Positions 5,887 through 6,208 of a DNA stretch of 6,208 nt are shown piece by piece. This DNA comes from Thiomonas sp. (GTDB lineage Bacteria; Pseudomonadota; Gammaproteobacteria; Burkholderiales; Burkholderiaceae_C). Below the pieces are notes generated by a model, which saw only the letters and a list, made by a program, of their open reading frames with translations, was not told the DNA's origin and ran no database searches. The DNA is taken from the NCBI GenBank assembly GCA_028706735.1, contig JAQTVS010000074.1, positions 1-6,208 of the forward strand, given 5' to 3'. Both the position numbers and the translations under genes were made by a program. Position 1 is the first letter of the stretch. Every line of letters starts with the position of its first letter.

Positions 5887-6033
5887 CGGGGGTGTTCGGG
5901 AGTGCAATGAAGCAATTGATGCTACGCCCGGACGCGAGCGAATGATTGCGGCACATCAAGGGCAAGCCGCACGCTGGCGCGACAATCAACTTTAAAACTT
6001 GCGTTGCTTTCAACGCATTCCTCGGCACATCCC
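5887..6033. promoter_or_regulatory. Divergent control region between the efflux channel and fusion-protein genes
   Basis: This 147-bp gap must hold promoters in both directions unless a TTG start at 5907 is used. An AT-rich patch with TTTAAA (5991-5996) is the best -10 candidate toward the right, but no good -35 lies 16-18 bp upstream of it. No clear -35/-10 pair was found toward the left. A weaker FNR-like sequence, TTGCGGCACATCAA (5946-5959), matches 8 of 10 positions and is not convincing alone. Confidence 0.45.
6000..6017. repeat. Perfect 7-bp inverted repeat, possible operator or leader hairpin
   Basis: TGCGTTG-CTTT-CAACGCA is a perfect 7-bp inverted repeat with a 4-bp centre. It lies just after the TTTAAA patch and ends 16 bp before the ATG at 6034. 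This is where an operator for a repressor of efflux genes would sit; as RNA it would be a stable hairpin in the leader. No regulator gene is present beside it in the window. Confidence 0.5.
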
Positions 6034-6208
6034 ATGAAAAATAAAAAACGGCCCTTGATCGTTTTGTTCCTGCTGCTCGCCCTGCTGATCGCAGGTGGTG
6101 CATCTTGGTGGACACACCGCGCGCAGCCTGCAGGCCACACGTTGGCGTTGTACGGCAACATCGACATCCGGCAGGTGCAGCTCGCGTTCAACGATGCAGG
6201 CCGCGTGT
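6034..6208 (+). CDS. HlyD/YbhG-like membrane-fusion protein (5' part)
   Basis: The first 58 codons are visible and the gene runs off the right edge. Basic residues (KNKKR) precede a hydrophobic segment at about 7-26 (PLIVLFLLLALLIAGGASWW), which acts as an inner-membrane anchor or uncleaved signal. Then comes LALYGNIDIRQVQLAFNDAGRV (37-58). The L-Y-G-N-(I/V)-D-I-R and G-R-V pattern is the start of the barrel-sandwich region in YbhG-type periplasmic adaptors, recalled from E. coli YbhG. Such proteins link an ABC pump in the inner membrane to a TolC channel. The divergent TolC-like gene fits this, and ABC ATPase and permease genes would be expected to the right. No clear Shine-Dalgarno sequence precedes the ATG, but the K-rich start fits the protein well. 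Confidence 0.85.
   Translation, partial: MKNKKRPLIVLFLLLALLIAGGASWWTHRAQPAGHTLALYGNIDIRQVQLAFNDAGRV

Noticed and set aside
5300..6115. A 271-codon - strand frame covering the channel gene start and the divergent gap
   Set aside because: It runs in another frame of the TolC-like gene, has no family motif, and would cover the control region and the start of the fusion-protein gene.

Overview
This is a GC-rich window (roughly 60-65 % G+C by eye, with strong third-position GC bias) from a Gram-negative bacterium. The outer-membrane efflux channel and the periplasmic adaptor point to Proteobacteria. A plant/archaeal-type proton-pumping P-type ATPase beside stress genes would suit an acid-tolerant or metabolically flexible beta-proteobacterium (Thiomonas/Burkholderiales-like). 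That placement is inference from gene content and style, not a database match.

Layout. Positions 3-176 hold the 3' end of an upstream membrane-protein gene whose stop overlaps the next start (ATGA). From 173 to 4492 four complete genes lie on the + strand: a P3A-type H+-ATPase (173-2653), a small single-domain protein resembling eRF1 domain 3 (2739-3125), a single-domain universal stress protein (3182-3631) and a CRP/FNR-family regulator (3713-4492). The gaps between them are 85, 56 and 81 bp. Converging on this cluster is a TolC-type outer-membrane efflux gene on the - strand (5886 down to 4513). Divergent from it, starting at 6034 and cut by the window end, is a YbhG-like HlyD/membrane-fusion gene.

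How it may work together. The + strand cluster looks like a stress or energy-limitation module: a proton pump to defend cytoplasmic pH, a nucleotide-binding stress protein, a translation-factor-like small protein, and a regulator that could control them. The regulator keeps the FNR DNA-contact motif (E201-x-x-S204-R205) but only two of the four FNR cluster cysteines. Exactly two TTGA-N6-TCAA sequences occur in the window, each a 9/10 match to the FNR/Anr box. One lies 66-79 bp before the ATPase start and the other sits on the stop codon of the regulator gene. A 29-bp imperfect dyad ends exactly on the regulator's start codon. These support a testable idea of a self-controlled FNR-type regulon. 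The second module (TolC-like channel plus membrane-fusion protein) is a probable ABC-type efflux system whose pump genes would lie past the right edge. A perfect 7-bp inverted repeat lies in the divergent control region.

No tRNA, rRNA, CRISPR array, insertion sequence or phage feature was seen. None of the genes is visibly broken.
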